Below are positions 10,912-23,100 of a stretch of 64,000 bases of DNA, piece after piece (within the stretch, counting starts at the first letter, position 1; each line of letters begins with the position of its first letter). The notes below the pieces were generated by a model. The model was not told the DNA's origin, made no database searches, and saw nothing but the letters and a program-made list of their open reading frames with translations. Where the stretch lies: the NCBI GenBank assembly GCA_964036275.1, contig OZ038434.1, forward strand, positions 38,463,279 through 38,527,278, given 5' to 3'. The translations under genes were made by a program, and so were the position numbers. This DNA is from Litoditis marina. Taxonomy: Eukaryota; Nematoda; Chromadorea; Rhabditida; Rhabditidae.

Positions 10912-11971
10912 CTGGAAAATGGGAAAAGATAGGTGAGAAACATCTACACAAGAGAAGACACGCGGTCTGTTAAAGAAACGTTTGTGAGGACTGAACTAGA
11001 TCACTGAAACTGTCTACCACGTAGAAAACCCTGGTAAATGTCAAGAATCAAAAGTTTGAGAACAGGAGTCGTCAAAAACACGGCTACATCCAGCGGAAGC
11101 GCGGACCAGAAGTGCACGACAGAGCACCAGCCCCTACAACAATGGAACCACACACCAGTAAGAATATTCGACGAAGGAGATTTTTCCGTTTTTTTTTGAG
11201 GAAGTCCAAGAAAGGGTTTCAATTAGACCTCATGAAAGTGTACCATGGTGTCACTATGAATACGATAGAATGAAGAATCCAACTGTTAAATTCTTATTCA
11301 CTTCAAAACGCGAAAGATTAAGACGACAGTCCACAGTCTTTATTGGAGACGAGAGAAGTACTGCCGAAATGGAACCAACATGTCACCTGAAATTGATAGT
11401 TTACTGTTATACCCACCAAAACCTCTGCATAGAAAACCATATGCAAACTACTCCACTGTTTCAAACATAGGTTCTACTCTGCTCTAGCGAGGCACACAGA
11501 AACTCACTACACATCTGGCGACTATACCAAGATATTGCATCGTTATTCACCATGAGGTCTAATTGAAACCCTTTCTTGGACTTCCTCAAAAAAAACGGAA
11601 AAATCTCCTTCGTCGAATATTCTTACTGGTGTATGGTTCCAATGTTGTAGGGGCTGGTGCTCTGTCGTGCACTTCTGGTCCGCGCTTCCGCTGGATGTAG
11701 CCGGTTACCTGCACTTCACGCGAGACTATGGTAATGGTTATACCTAATTGATGGTACGAGTCCGTTTCGAGTTTTGGACCGTTCCGGAAGAATTTAAGGG
11801 CGTGTTTTTGACGACTCCTGTTCTCAAACTTTGGATTCTTGACATTTACCAGGGTTTTATGCGTGGTAGACAGTTTCAGTGATCTAGTTCAGTCCTCACA
11901 AACGTTTCTTTAACAGACCGCGTGTCTTCTCTTGTATAGATGTTTCTCACCTATCTTTTCCCATTTTCCAG

Positions 11972-12079
11972 ATTCCATTGGACGTTGTCTTTGAGAAGTA
12001 CCCCGTAGGCGAAACTGTCCACGTAATGTCCACGTGCTCGGCTTCAAGTTTAACTGAGACTCGTCGCTGTATCGCTTAG
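11972..12079 (+). CDS. Exon-like frame in right arm (mirror of 10804-10911)
   Basis: Acceptor CATTTTCCAG, then IPLDVVFEKYPVGETVHVMS and a stop after RRCIA. It uses typical nematode codons. It is preserved in both arms of the inverted repeat, which suggests recent duplication rather than a chance ORF. No upstream exon was identified. Confidence 0.35.
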   Translation: MPLDVVFEKYPVGETVHVMSTCSASSLTETRRCIA

Positions 12080-12151
12080 TTAGGGCCAATGTATATCAGG
12101 TGAATATCGACTTAATGATCTATTAACGGGTCTTTCTGTTAGACGCTAAAC

Positions 12152-12802
12152 AGTTTGATACGCATGTGTTGTACGGATCACTACCAGTCTTTCCTTCACT
12201 TGATTACCTGATTTTAAACTTTGGTTGGTGCAGTAGCCGTTTAGGTCAAAAACGGACGACACGTTCTTTCTCTTTTTTTGATTGTAGTCTGAGGTTGTGT
12301 TCTGTTAATACTTCTCTTACAACAGAACAAAATAGAATTGCAACCCGTGGCTTTCCACTTTGTTAGATGTGACACAACTGCAATGGGAGAGATTTTATTT
12401 TAGACACGTTTCATACTCAGGTTAACTTCGCAGTTAAATTTCGCAAAAAAACAGGCAATCTTGTATTTTATTTACAGTAGTTGGCTGCTTGTAAAAGCTG
12501 AATAGGTAACCATAACTTTAGTGTTCAAGTCACATGAGCGGTAATTTCATGAATTTCTTGTCTATGGAATCGTACTGCGAGTATAATTCAGATACTCTAA
12601 TTTATTTCCTTTTCCAAGTTTCGGACGAACCTTTGCTAGACGGACCTTTTTTCTGATATTCGGTAATTTACCGAATATTTTGTATAACAGTTGTTAAACA
12701 CTGGTCCGAACCCATTAAAAACCTATTTGCAACTATTTGAATATCGGAACCTGTTTTCCATATATCTTACCACCTTGACCCCTTTTGGCGAATTCTTTAT
12801 TT
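12152..12802. other. Non-coding stretch
   Basis: From about 12,392 the sequence is shared with copy II (33,709 onward). The part before that is specific to this copy. No gene or repeat is supported. Confidence 0.4.
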
Positions 12803-13460
12803 AACCCGGTAATTCGTTAACCCAAAAAGTTAACCTTAACCGGGTTACCTGGTTAACCCTTTTGTTAACCACTTGGTAACCCCAAATTTTCCCCAAAAGA
12901 CGTTGTAAAACAGGGTTAAAGGGACCGTTCCTCTTCAATTTGGGGGTTTGAGCTGATTCGTCGATAATGTTAACATTAAAAAACCACAATCAATCATCTA
13001 GGTCTCAACGTCCTGTTTTGTTCCGTGCTCTCGATGCGGCGCGACCACGCGCACGTACATACACCGCCGAGTTCACCTACGTACAAAATTTTCAAAATGT
13101 CTATAAAAATACAGAACCATATTCAAAACATAGCCAAAATTACCACAATCAAAGCTGTGACAGAGGATTTGTAAATATCATGAAAACAACAAAGCAGAGA
13201 GAGATCAAGGATTGCTGCATTACAGTAACCCAAATTCTGTTGGCTTCAAATTTGCTCCAAAATAATGTGGTGTTCTGCACTTTCTGTATGTAACGTGTGA
13301 AACTTCCATCTCAAAACAGAATAAATTACTTTTTTCGTTTTTCAAAAACACCCTACATTGCACATTATAGAGGTACGGTCCCTTTAACGAGGGGTTAACA
13401 AAAGGGTTACCCAGGTAACCTGGTTGAGGTTAACTGATTGGATTAACGAATTACCCGGTT
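12803..13460. mobile_element. Non-autonomous DNA transposon with GTTAACC-rich inverted ends, copy I
   Basis: About 658 bp with imperfect inverted ends of over 100 bp: AACCCGGTAATTCGTTAA at the left and TTAACGAATTACCCGGTT at the right. Both ends are packed with GGTTAACC/GGTAACC motifs. The interior has a 108-codon open frame (12967-13293) with no recognisable transposase. Copy II has the same insertion at 34119-34778. GGTAACC clusters also occur at 14,975-15,045 and 36,055-36,125. Confidence 0.75.
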
Positions 13461-13906
13461 CCTTGTGGAATGTGCCTCTTTTGATTGATCAAAGAACACT
13501 CAAATTGGTTGTTTCCCCCCAGACCAAAGAGACACCTCCATTTTCCCAATGGCAAACACCTTATCTATCAGGTCAAAGAGAACAACATGTTACGCACATC
13601 AGCTCATTTACCATCTCATATCTCATGTATCTTGTCGCACTCCTCAATGATGTAGACTATCAACTCATTAACTAGCTTCATATTGTAGTTGTGTACAGTT
13701 TATTCACATTCAGTTGAATTCATTGGTCACACTTCTAACATTCATTTGTTTTGAGTTGAAATTAATCAGCCTGTCGTTGTTTAAAATCACGTAATCAATT
13801 GAGTTTAGACTGTAGTAGTTGAATCCGATACTTTTGCGTTTTTCATACATCTTTGCAATCAAATTGCTGTCAGAACTTTAGGTATTTGTTTAGCTCTGAA
13901 AAACCG

Positions 13907-14057
13907 TTGCAACTTAAAATACCGGACTCGCTAATTTGCAACTTATAATACCGGGGTCAGCCAGATGTCGCCTGTAATGTTTGAAATTCATAAGGAGATG
14001 CAGGCTAATTCGACACCAGTATTTAAGCCTGCATCTTCTCCGGTATTTTAAGTCGCA
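13907..14057. mobile_element. Small inverted-repeat element, copy I
   Basis: Starts GCAACTTAAAATACCGG and ends with the near-complement CCGGTATTTTAAGTCGC. Internal GATGCAGGCT/AGCCTGCATC pairs extend the fold. A matching element is at about 35225-35374 in copy II. Confidence 0.6.
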
Positions 14058-14362
14058 CGCGTTTTCACAGAGGTGAAGGCTCAATTTTCTGGTGGTTCAC
14101 TGTTAGATATAGTTCGTTTCATTCTCACTAAGACCCATTGGCATCGTGCCAAGATTTTCGGATGACTATTTCTTAGAGCAGACATAAGTATTCTAAGAAA
14201 TTTCGCCATTTACATGTTCTTATGGAACTGAACAACGGCTAACAGAGATTTGCAGTTGTTTTAAAAAATCCAAAGTGGTGAAAAAGCATATGGAAAATTC
14301 ATTGCCGCGCTGCCAAGTCTCAGTAGGAATGACCGCAACTATAATGCTCATTATTTTTTCAG

Positions 14363-15359
14363 ACGACGGATGTGGTTGCCGATTCTGTTGCACATGTCAC
14401 GTCTACTTCACCAACTACGATTGTTTTCTCACTCCACTATTCTGCGAAGAGTTTTTCATTCAAGTACGTTTGAAATTTTGATTTTCCGGAAAAAATTCTC
14501 TGTATATTGGGAACATGGTTCATTTTTCGAATTTTTGTTACTACTCGGACAACTCCACTGGTGGGTGATATGACGGTTTGTGATCTCTTTGTCATTGAGC
14601 CCCTTAAGGTAGGACAAGTATGTGAAGCAATTCCAACGTATAACGACTACGTAACCTCTCCATCAAAAAAAATTTATTGCAGTTTGAAAGACCGAAGCGT
14701 TAGGATTGGTTTACACAATCGTCCTTCTTTGAATTATTCAAATGAGCGACTATTTATTTGTATTTTCAGTTGTTTACCTATGTTGTTTACAGTTCTAACC
14801 GGTCCGGTGCTGTTGGTCTTCAACAGGGCAAGACGTTTCCGCTACTTCGAAGAGTTCGTCGCTTCTCCCAAACCGGCTGTCACCACCCAGTCACTTCCAG
14901 TGACAGCTCATTCTGCCGCCGCATCGCAGGTAAAGGCTTGCTGGCCAATTATATATCTAACCGTGTTTTTTGGTAACCTATTTGTTTAGGTTATCTCAGT
15001 AGGTAACCGATTGGTAACCTAAAATGAAAAACCGGTTACCTGTTTTTCTAACTAAACGTGAAAATTAGCAAATGTGCGGCTGTTTTGAATGAAAACTCTC
15101 TGAAGGGATTAGTAAAACAAAGTAAAACAACTGTGATTAGTAAAACAAAATATTATATGTTTATCGAAACGTTAGGACGTAAAAAATAATATTACGTTAC
15201 GCAATATAATGTTCCGTATCTTATTTCTGTTAATTTCAGCCCTCCACCCAATGCGTTTACAATAAGGAACGTCCAGATAAAGTTGTATCAAAACATTGGC
15301 CATGTATGAGGAGAGAGGGAGAGTGTGCCGGCAGCAATCTGCGGTGCTCAGCAACAAAG
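14363..15359 (+). CDS. Putative multi-exon gene upstream of satellite B, copy I
   Basis: Candidate exons by splice sites: 14363-14463, 14770-14929 and 15240-15359. One frame of the first is very Cys-rich (GCGCRFCCTCHVYF). A frame of the second has a hydrophobic stretch (LPMLFTVLTGPVLLVFN) followed by a basic region and a Ser/Ala/Thr-rich end. It joins in phase 0 to the third, 40 codons with spaced cysteines ending ECAGSNLRCSATK. That last exon is also found, truncated, just before the tbc-11 exons at 1,780 and 25,822, so it may be a tbc-11 linker exon. Frames of the first two are not certain. No domain recognised. Confidence 0.4.
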
Positions 15360-15660
15360 GTACGTTTTCGGCCTATTAAAGTTAATAGGGGAAACTTGAT
15401 AACAAAACTTCAATTCTGAACTCTGTTAGCATTCCTAGTACGTTTTCCATTTTGCTTCTCATAGAGCGTGATAATTGTACCCTCATACAATTGTTTTTTT
15501 TTTCGTCATTTCTGCTAACTATGTATTCGGGAGAAATTTTTGCAGTCAATTCTTTCTATCTGGTGATCTGGTCCTAGGTGGAATAGTTCAGTGTTAGTGC
15601 AAATGCAATGAACGTGCGTAACCCAAACTCGCAAATGTGCTTTTTTCTCTCGTTTATCGC

Positions 15661-18600
15661 GTTTTTGGGACTAGTATAAGCATATACAATCAATTTTGCA
15701 AATGAATATAGTCCACATCTCTTCTACTAAGCCTCCTACAGTACACATGCCAATTTTACCATGGCTCTTTATGGATCCAAATTCTATTTCCCTTTGATTT
15801 TGATTCCCCTAACTGATAATTTGGGATTAGTGTGAGCATATGACGATCAATTTTGCAAATGAATATAGTCCACATCTTTTCTACTAAGCCTCCTACAGTA
15901 CACATGCTAACTTTACCATGGCTCTTTATGGATCCAAATTCTATTTTCCTTTGATTTTGATTCCCCTAACTGATAATTTGGGGGTAGTATGAGTACATAC
16001 GATCGATTTTGCAAATGAATATAGTCCACATCTTTTCTACTAAGCCTCCTACAGTACAGATGCTAACTTTACCATGGCTCTTTATGGATCCGAATTCTAT
16101 TTCCCTTCGATTTTGATTCCCCTAACTGATAATTTGGGATTAGTGTGAGCATATACGATCAATTTTGCAAATGAGTATAGTCCACATATTTCATACTAAG
16201 CCTCCTACAGTACACATACTAATTTTATCATGGCTCTTTACGGATCCAAATTCTAATCTCCTTTGATTTTGATTTCCCTAACTGATAATTTGGGATTAGT
16301 GTGAGCATATGCGATCAATTTTGCAAATGAATATAGTCCACATCTTTTCTACTAAGCCTCCTACAGTACACATGCTAACTTTACCATGGCACTGTACGAA
16401 TCCAAATTTTAATTCCCTTTGACTTTGATTTCCCTAACTGATAATTTGGGATTAGTGTGAGCATATACGATCAATTTTGCAAATGAATATAGTCCACATA
16501 TTTCATACTAAGCCTCCTACAGTACACATACTAACTTTACCATGGCTCTTTTCGGATCCAAATTCTATTTCCCTTTGATTTTGATTCCCCTAACTGATAA
16601 TTTGGGATTAGTGTGAGCATATACGATCAACTTTGCAAATGAATTAAGTCCACATCTTTTCTGCTAAGCCTCGTACAGTACACATGCTAACTTTACCATG
16701 GCACTTTACGAATCCAAATTCTAATTCCCTTTGATTTTGATTCCCCTAACTGATAATTTGGGATTAGTGTGAGCATATACGATCAATTTTGCAAATGAAT
16801 ATAGTCCACATATTTCATACTAAGCCTCCTACAGTACACATACTAACTTTACCATGGCTCTTTTCGGATCCAAATTCTATTTCCCTTTGATTTTGATTCC
16901 CCTAACTGATAATTTGGGATTAGTGTGAGCATATACGATCAACTTTGCAAATGAATTAAGTCCACATCTTTTCTGCTAAGCCTCGTACAGTACACATGCT
17001 AACTTTACCATGGCACTTTACGAATCCAAATTCTAATTCCCTTTGATTTTGATTCCCCTAACTGATAATTTGGGATTAGTGTGAGCATATACGATCAACT
17101 TTGCAAATGAATTAAGTCCACATCTTTTCTGCTAAGCCTCGTACAGTACACATACTAACTTTACCATGGCACTTTACGAATCCAAATTCTATCCCCCTTT
17201 GATTTTGATTCCCCTAACTGATAATTTGGGATTAGTGTGAGCATATACGATCAATTTTGCAAATGAATATAGTCCACATCTTTTCTACTAAGCCTCGTAC
17301 AGTACACATACTAACTTTACCATGGCACTTTACGAATCCAAATTCTATCCCCCTTTGATTTTGATTCCCCTAACTGATAATTTGGGATTAGTGTGAGCAT
17401 ATACGATCAATTTTGCAAATGAATTAAGTCCACATCTTTTCTACTAAGCCTCCTACAGTACATATGCTAACTTTACCATGGCACTGTACGAATCCAAATT
17501 CTAATTCCCTTTGATTTTTATTCCCCTAACTGATAATTTGGGATTAGTGTGAGCATATACGATCAATTTTGCAAATGAGTATAGTCTACATCTTTTCTAC
17601 TAAGCCTCCTACAGTACATATGCTAACTTTACCATGGTTCTTTATGGATCCAAATTCAATTTCCCTTTGATTTTTATTCCCCTAACTGATAATTTGGGAT
17701 TAGTGTGAGCATATACGATCAACTTTGCAAATGAATTAAGTCCACATCTTTTCTGCTAAGCCTCGTACAGTACACATGCTAACTTTACCATGGCACTTTA
17801 CGAATCCAAATTCTAATTCCCTTTGATTTTGATTTCCCTAACTGATAATTTGGGATTAGTGTGAGCATATACGATCAATTTTGCAAATGAATATAGTCCA
17901 CATCTTTTCTACTAAGCCTCCTACAGTACATATGCTAACTTTACCATGGCACTGTACGAATCCAAATTCTAATTCCCTTTGACTTTGATTTCCCTAACTG
18001 ATAATTTGGGATTAGTGTGAGCATATACGATCAATTTTGCAAATGAATATAGTCCACATCTTTTCTACTAAGCCTCCTACAGTACATATGCTAACTTTAC
18101 CATGGCACTTTACGAATCCAAATTCTATCCCCCTTTGATTTTGATTCCCCTAACTGATAATTTGGGATTAGTGTGAGCATATACGATCAATTTTGCAAAT
18201 GAATATAGTCCACATCTTTTCTACTAAGCCTCCTACAGTACATATGCTAACTTTACCATGGCACTGTACGAATCCAAATTCTATCCCCCTTTGATTTTGA
18301 TTCCCCTAACTGATAATTTGAGATTAGTGTGAGCATATACGATCAATTTTGCAAATGAATATAGTCCACATCTTTTCTACTAAGCCTCCTACAGTACATA
18401 TGCTAACTTTACCATGGCACTTTACGAATCCAAATTCTATCCCCCTTTGATTTTGATTCCCCTAACTGATAATTTGGGATTAGTGTGAGCATATACGATC
18501 AATTTTGCAAATGAATATAGTCCACATCTTTTCTACTAAGCCTCCTACAGTACATATGCTAACTTTACCATGGCACTGTACGAATCCAAATTCTATCCCC

Positions 18601-19770
18601 CTTTGATTTTGATTCCCCTAACTGATAATTTGGGATTAGTGTGAGCATATACGATCAATTTTGCAAATGAATATAGTCCACATCTTTTCTACTAAGCCTC
18701 CTACAGTACATATGCTAACTTTACCATGGCACTTTACGAATCCAAATTCTATCCCCCTTTGATTTTGATTCCCCTAACTGATAATTTGAGATTAGTGTGA
18801 GCATATACGATCAATTTTGCAAATGAATATAGTCCACATCTTTTCTACTAAGCCTCCTACAGTACATATGCTAACTTTACCATGGCACTGTACGAATCCA
18901 AATTCTATCCCCCTTTGATTTTGATTCCCCTAACTGATAATTTGAGATTAGTGTGAGCATATACGATCAATTTTGCAAATGAATATAGTCTACATCTTTT
19001 CTACTAAGCCTCCTACAGTAAACATGCTAACTTTACCATGGCACTGTACGAATCCAAATTCTAATTCCCTTTGACTTTGATTTCCCTAACTGATAATTTG
19101 GGATTAGTGTGAGCATATACCATCAATTTTGCAAATAAATATAGTCCACATCTTTTCTACTAAGCCTCCTACAGTACACATGCTAACTTCACCATGGCAC
19201 TGTACGAATCCAAATTCTAATTCTCTTTTATTTTTTTCCCTAACTGATAATATTGGATTAGTGTGAGCATTTACGATCAATTTTGCAAATGAATATAGTC
19301 TACATCTTTTCTACTAAGCCTCCTACAGTACATATGCTAACTTTACCATGGCTCTTTATGGATCCAAATTCTATTTCCCTTTGATTTTGATTCCCCTAAC
19401 TGATAATTTGGGATTAGTGTGAGCATATACGATCAATTTTGCAAATGAATATAGTCTACATCTTTTCTACTAAGCCTCCTACAGTACATATGCTAACTTT
19501 ACCATGGCTCTTTATGGATCCAAATTCTATTTCCCTTTGATTTTGATTCCCCTAACTGATAATTTGGGATTAGTGTGAGCATATACGATCAATTTTGCAC
19601 ATGAGTATAGTCCACATCTTTTCTACCAAACCTCCTACAGTACACATGCTAACTTTACCATGGCACTTTACGAATCCAAATTCTAATTTCCTTTGATTTT
19701 GATTTTCCTAACTGATAATTTGGGAGTAGTACGTTCAATTTTGCAAATGAATATTCATATATTGCAAGAG
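15661..19770. repeat. Satellite B array 1, 156-bp unit
   Basis: About 26 head-to-tail copies of a 156-bp AT-rich unit, marked by CAATTTTGCAAATGAATATA and CTTTACCATGGCACT. Part of the array alternates two variants (CACTTTACGAATCC and CACTGTACGAATCC between about 18,100 and 18,900), a 312-bp higher-order repeat. A second alternation (TTTTCGGATCC/TTTACGAATCC) is seen at 16,540-17,010. It lies downstream of the ECAGSNLRCSATK exon, so probably in an intron. Confidence 0.96.
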
Positions 19771-19902
19771 CAAGATTCATGTATTAAAGAAAAGTTTACA
19801 CGACAATTAAAGTTTACAGAAAAAGTGATATGAGCGAAAAGTCGAATGTAATTTTTTCTGCTTCATTGTCTTTTTTTGATGGCTTCATATTTTCAATTTC
19901 AG

Positions 19903-20123
19903 GTGGCTGTTCGCTCGTCGCCAGCTGGAGGATATTTTCGATGCCCCCACTTCTCTGCACCCTCTCTCCATCATTTTCAAGTCTGTCGCTCTGCGCACAT
20001 TTCCACAGTGTCAACGACTCGAGGTAATTGGGTTTTATTTTATTTATCTCAATTTTCACTAACTTAGCTTATTTTCAGCGGAGGGGCTGCGAGCCTGCGA
20101 GTAAACATTTTGAAACATTTTGA
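19903..20123 (+). CDS. Terminal exon pair between satellites B and A, copy I
   Basis: Exon 19903-20023 (acceptor TTTCAG, donor GTAATT) and exon 20079 onward. Two frames stay open across it: one reads WLFARRQLEDIFDAPTSLHP, the other VAVRSSPAGGYFRCPHFSAP; both end shortly after 20,079. The only difference in copy II is synonymous in the second frame, which also continues in phase from the ATK exon. The evidence for either is thin. It is followed within 30 bases by satellite A. Not recognised. Confidence 0.45.
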
Positions 20124-20149
20124 TAAAATATAATAGTAAACAAGTTTTT

Positions 20150-23100
20150 GGGAGTTTGGGTGGGGGATATTTTTTTAGTACCGCAAGGGAACAGTCGTCG
20201 ACACTAGAATGCCGGATCTGGGGTAATAGCCGCAGGTCCAGAGTTTACTTCAAGCTTCCCGCTGTGATGCAAGTCACAAGCTAGACGCGGGTTAAGCAAC
20301 GAGTGTTTGGGTGGAGGATATACTCTTAGTACCGTAAGGGAACAGTCGCCGACACTAGAATGCCGGATCTGGGGTAATAGCCGCAGGTCCAGAGTTTACT
20401 TCAAGCTTCCCGCTGTGATGCAAGTCACGAGCTAGACGCGGGTTAAGCAACGAGTGTTTGGGTGGAGGATATACTCTTAGTACCGCAAGGGAACAGTCGC
20501 CGACACTAGAATGCCGGATCTGGGGTAATAGCCGCAGGTCCAGAGTTTACTTCAAGCTTCCCGCTGTGATGCAAGTCACAAGCTAGACGCGGGTTAAGCA
20601 ACGAGTGTTTGGGTGGAGGATATACTCTTAGTACCGTGAGGGAACAGTCGCCGACACTAGAATGCCGGATCTGGGGTAATAGCCGCAGGTCCAGAGTTTA
20701 CTTCAAGCTTCCCGCTGTGATGCAAGTCACGAGCTAGACGCGGGTTAAGCAACGAGTGTTTGGGTGGAGGATATACTCTTAGTACCGCAAGGGAACAGTC
20801 GCCGACACTAAAATGCCGGATCTGGGGTGATAGCCGCAGGTCCAGAGTTTACTTCAAGCTTCCCGCTGTGATGCAAGTCACAAGCTAGACGCGGGTTAAG
20901 CAACGAGTGTTTGGGTGGAGGATATACTCTTAGTACCGCAAGGGAACAGTCGCCGACACTAGAACGCCGGATCTGGGGTATTAGCCGCAGGTCCAGAGTT
21001 TACTTCAAGCTTCCCGCTGTGATGCAAGTCACGAGCTAGACGCGGGTTAAGCAAAGAGTGTTTGGGTGGAGGATATACTCTTAGTACCGCAAGGGAACAG
21101 TCGCCGACACTAGAATGCCGGATCTGGGGTAAAAGCCGCAGGTCCACAGTTTACTTCAAGCTTCCCGCTGTGATGCAAGTCACGAGCTAGACGCGGGTTA
21201 AGCAACGAGTGTTTGGGTGGAGAATATACTATTAGTACCGCAAGGGAACAGTCGCCGACACTAAAATGCCGGATCTGGGGTATTAGCCGCAGGTCCACAG
21301 TTTACTTCAAGCTTCCCGCTGTGATGCAAGTCACGAGCTAGACGCGGGTTAAGCAACGAGTGTTTGGGTGGAGGATATACTCTTAGTACCGCAAGGGAAC
21401 AGTCGCCGACACTAGAATGCCGGATCTGGGGTAAAAGCCGCAGGTCCACAGTTTACTTCAAGCTTCCCGCTGTGATGCAAGTCACGAGCTAGACGCGGGT
21501 TAAGCAACGAGTGTTTGGGTGGAGGATATACTCTTAGTACCGCAAGGGAACAGTCGCCGACACTAAAACGCCGGATCTGGGGTATTAGCCGCAGGTCCAC
21601 AGTTTACTTCAAGCTTCCCGCTGTGATGCAAGTCACGAGCTAGACGCGGGTTAAGCAACGAGTGTTTGGGTGGAGGATATACTCTTAGTACCGCAAGGGA
21701 ACAGTCGCCGACACTAGAACGCCGGATCTGGGGTAATAGCCGCAGGTCCAGAGTGTACTTCAAGCTTCCCGCTGTGATGCAAGTCACAAGCTAGACGCGG
21801 GTTAAGCAACGAGTGTTTGGGTGGAGGATATACTCTTAGTACCGCAAGGGAACAGTCGCCGACACTAGAATGCCGGATCTGGGGTAATAGCCGCAGGTCC
21901 AGAGTTTACTTCAAGCTTCCCGCTGTGATGCAAGTCACAAGCTAGACGCGGGTTAAGCAACGAGTGTTTGGGTGGAGGATATACTCTTAGTACCGCAAGG
22001 GAACAGTCGCCGACACTAGAATGCCGGATCTGGGGTAATAGCCGCAGGTCCAGAGTTTACTTCAAGCTTCCCGCTGTGATGCAAGTCACAAGCTAGACGC
22101 GGGTTAAGCAACGAGTGTTTGGGTGGAGGATATACTCTTAGTACCGCAAGGGAACAGTCGCCGACACTAGAATGCCGGATCTGGGGTATTAGCCGCAGGT
22201 CCACAGTTTACTTCAAGCTTCCCGCTGTGATGCAAGTCACAAGCTAGACGCGGGTTAAGCAACGAGTGTTTGGGTGGAGGATATACTCTTAGTACCGCAA
22301 GGGAACAGTCGCCGACACTAGAATGCCGGATCTGGGGTAATAGCCGCAGGTCCACAGTTTACTTCAAGCTTCCCGCTGTGATGCAAGTCACGAGCTAGAC
22401 GCGGGTTAAGCAACGAGTGTTTGGGTGGAGGATATACTCTTAGTACCGCAAGGGAACAGTCGCCGACACTAGAAAGCCGGATCTGGGGTATTAGCCGCAG
22501 GTCCACAGTTTACTTCAAGCTTCCCGCTGTGATGCAAGTCACGAGCTAGACGCGGGTTAAGCAACGAGTGTTTGGGTGGAGGATATACTCTTAGTACCGC
22601 AAGGGAACAGTCGCCGACACTAGAACGCCGGATCTGGGGTAATAGCTGCAGATCCACAGTTTACTTCAAGCTTCCCGCTGTGATGCAAGTCACGAGCTAG
22701 ACGCGGGTTAAGCAACGAGTGTTTGGGTGGAGGATATACTCTTAGTACCGCAAGGGAACAGTCGCCGACACTAGAATGCCGGAAATGGGGTAATAGCCGC
22801 AGGTCCAGAGTTTACTTCAAGCTTCCCGCTGTGATGCAAGTCACGAGCTAGACGCGGGTTAAGCAACGAGTGTTTGGGTGGAGGATATACTCTTAGTACC
22901 GCAAGGGAACAGTCGCCGACACTAGAATGCCGGATCTGGGGTAATAGCCGCAGGTCCAGAGTTTACTTCAAGCTTCCCGCTGTGATGCAAGTCACGAGCT
23001 AGACGCGGGTTAAGCAACGAGTGTTTGGGTGGAGGATATACTCTTAGTACCGCAAGGGAACAGTCGCCGACACTAGAATGCCGGATCTGGGGTAAAAGCC

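Larger units (their letters stand above)
10732..12151. repeat. Large inverted repeat with a mirrored exon
   Basis: Arms at about 10,732-11,236 and 11,552-12,151 are inverted copies around a spacer of about 315 bp. GTTTAGCGTCTAACAGAAAG starts the left arm and its complement ends the right arm. The right arm has about 90 extra bases near 11,700-11,800. Each arm contains the same small exon (minus 10804-10911, plus 11972-12079). Copies II and III lack this structure, so it arose in or was lost from one copy. No target duplication was found. Confidence 0.8.

Noticed and set aside
12967..13293. 108-codon ORF inside the GTTAACC-ended transposon, also at 34283-34612
   Set aside because: Conserved because the element was duplicated with its segment; no transposase motif and low-complexity, Asn-rich content. 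Not called as a gene.
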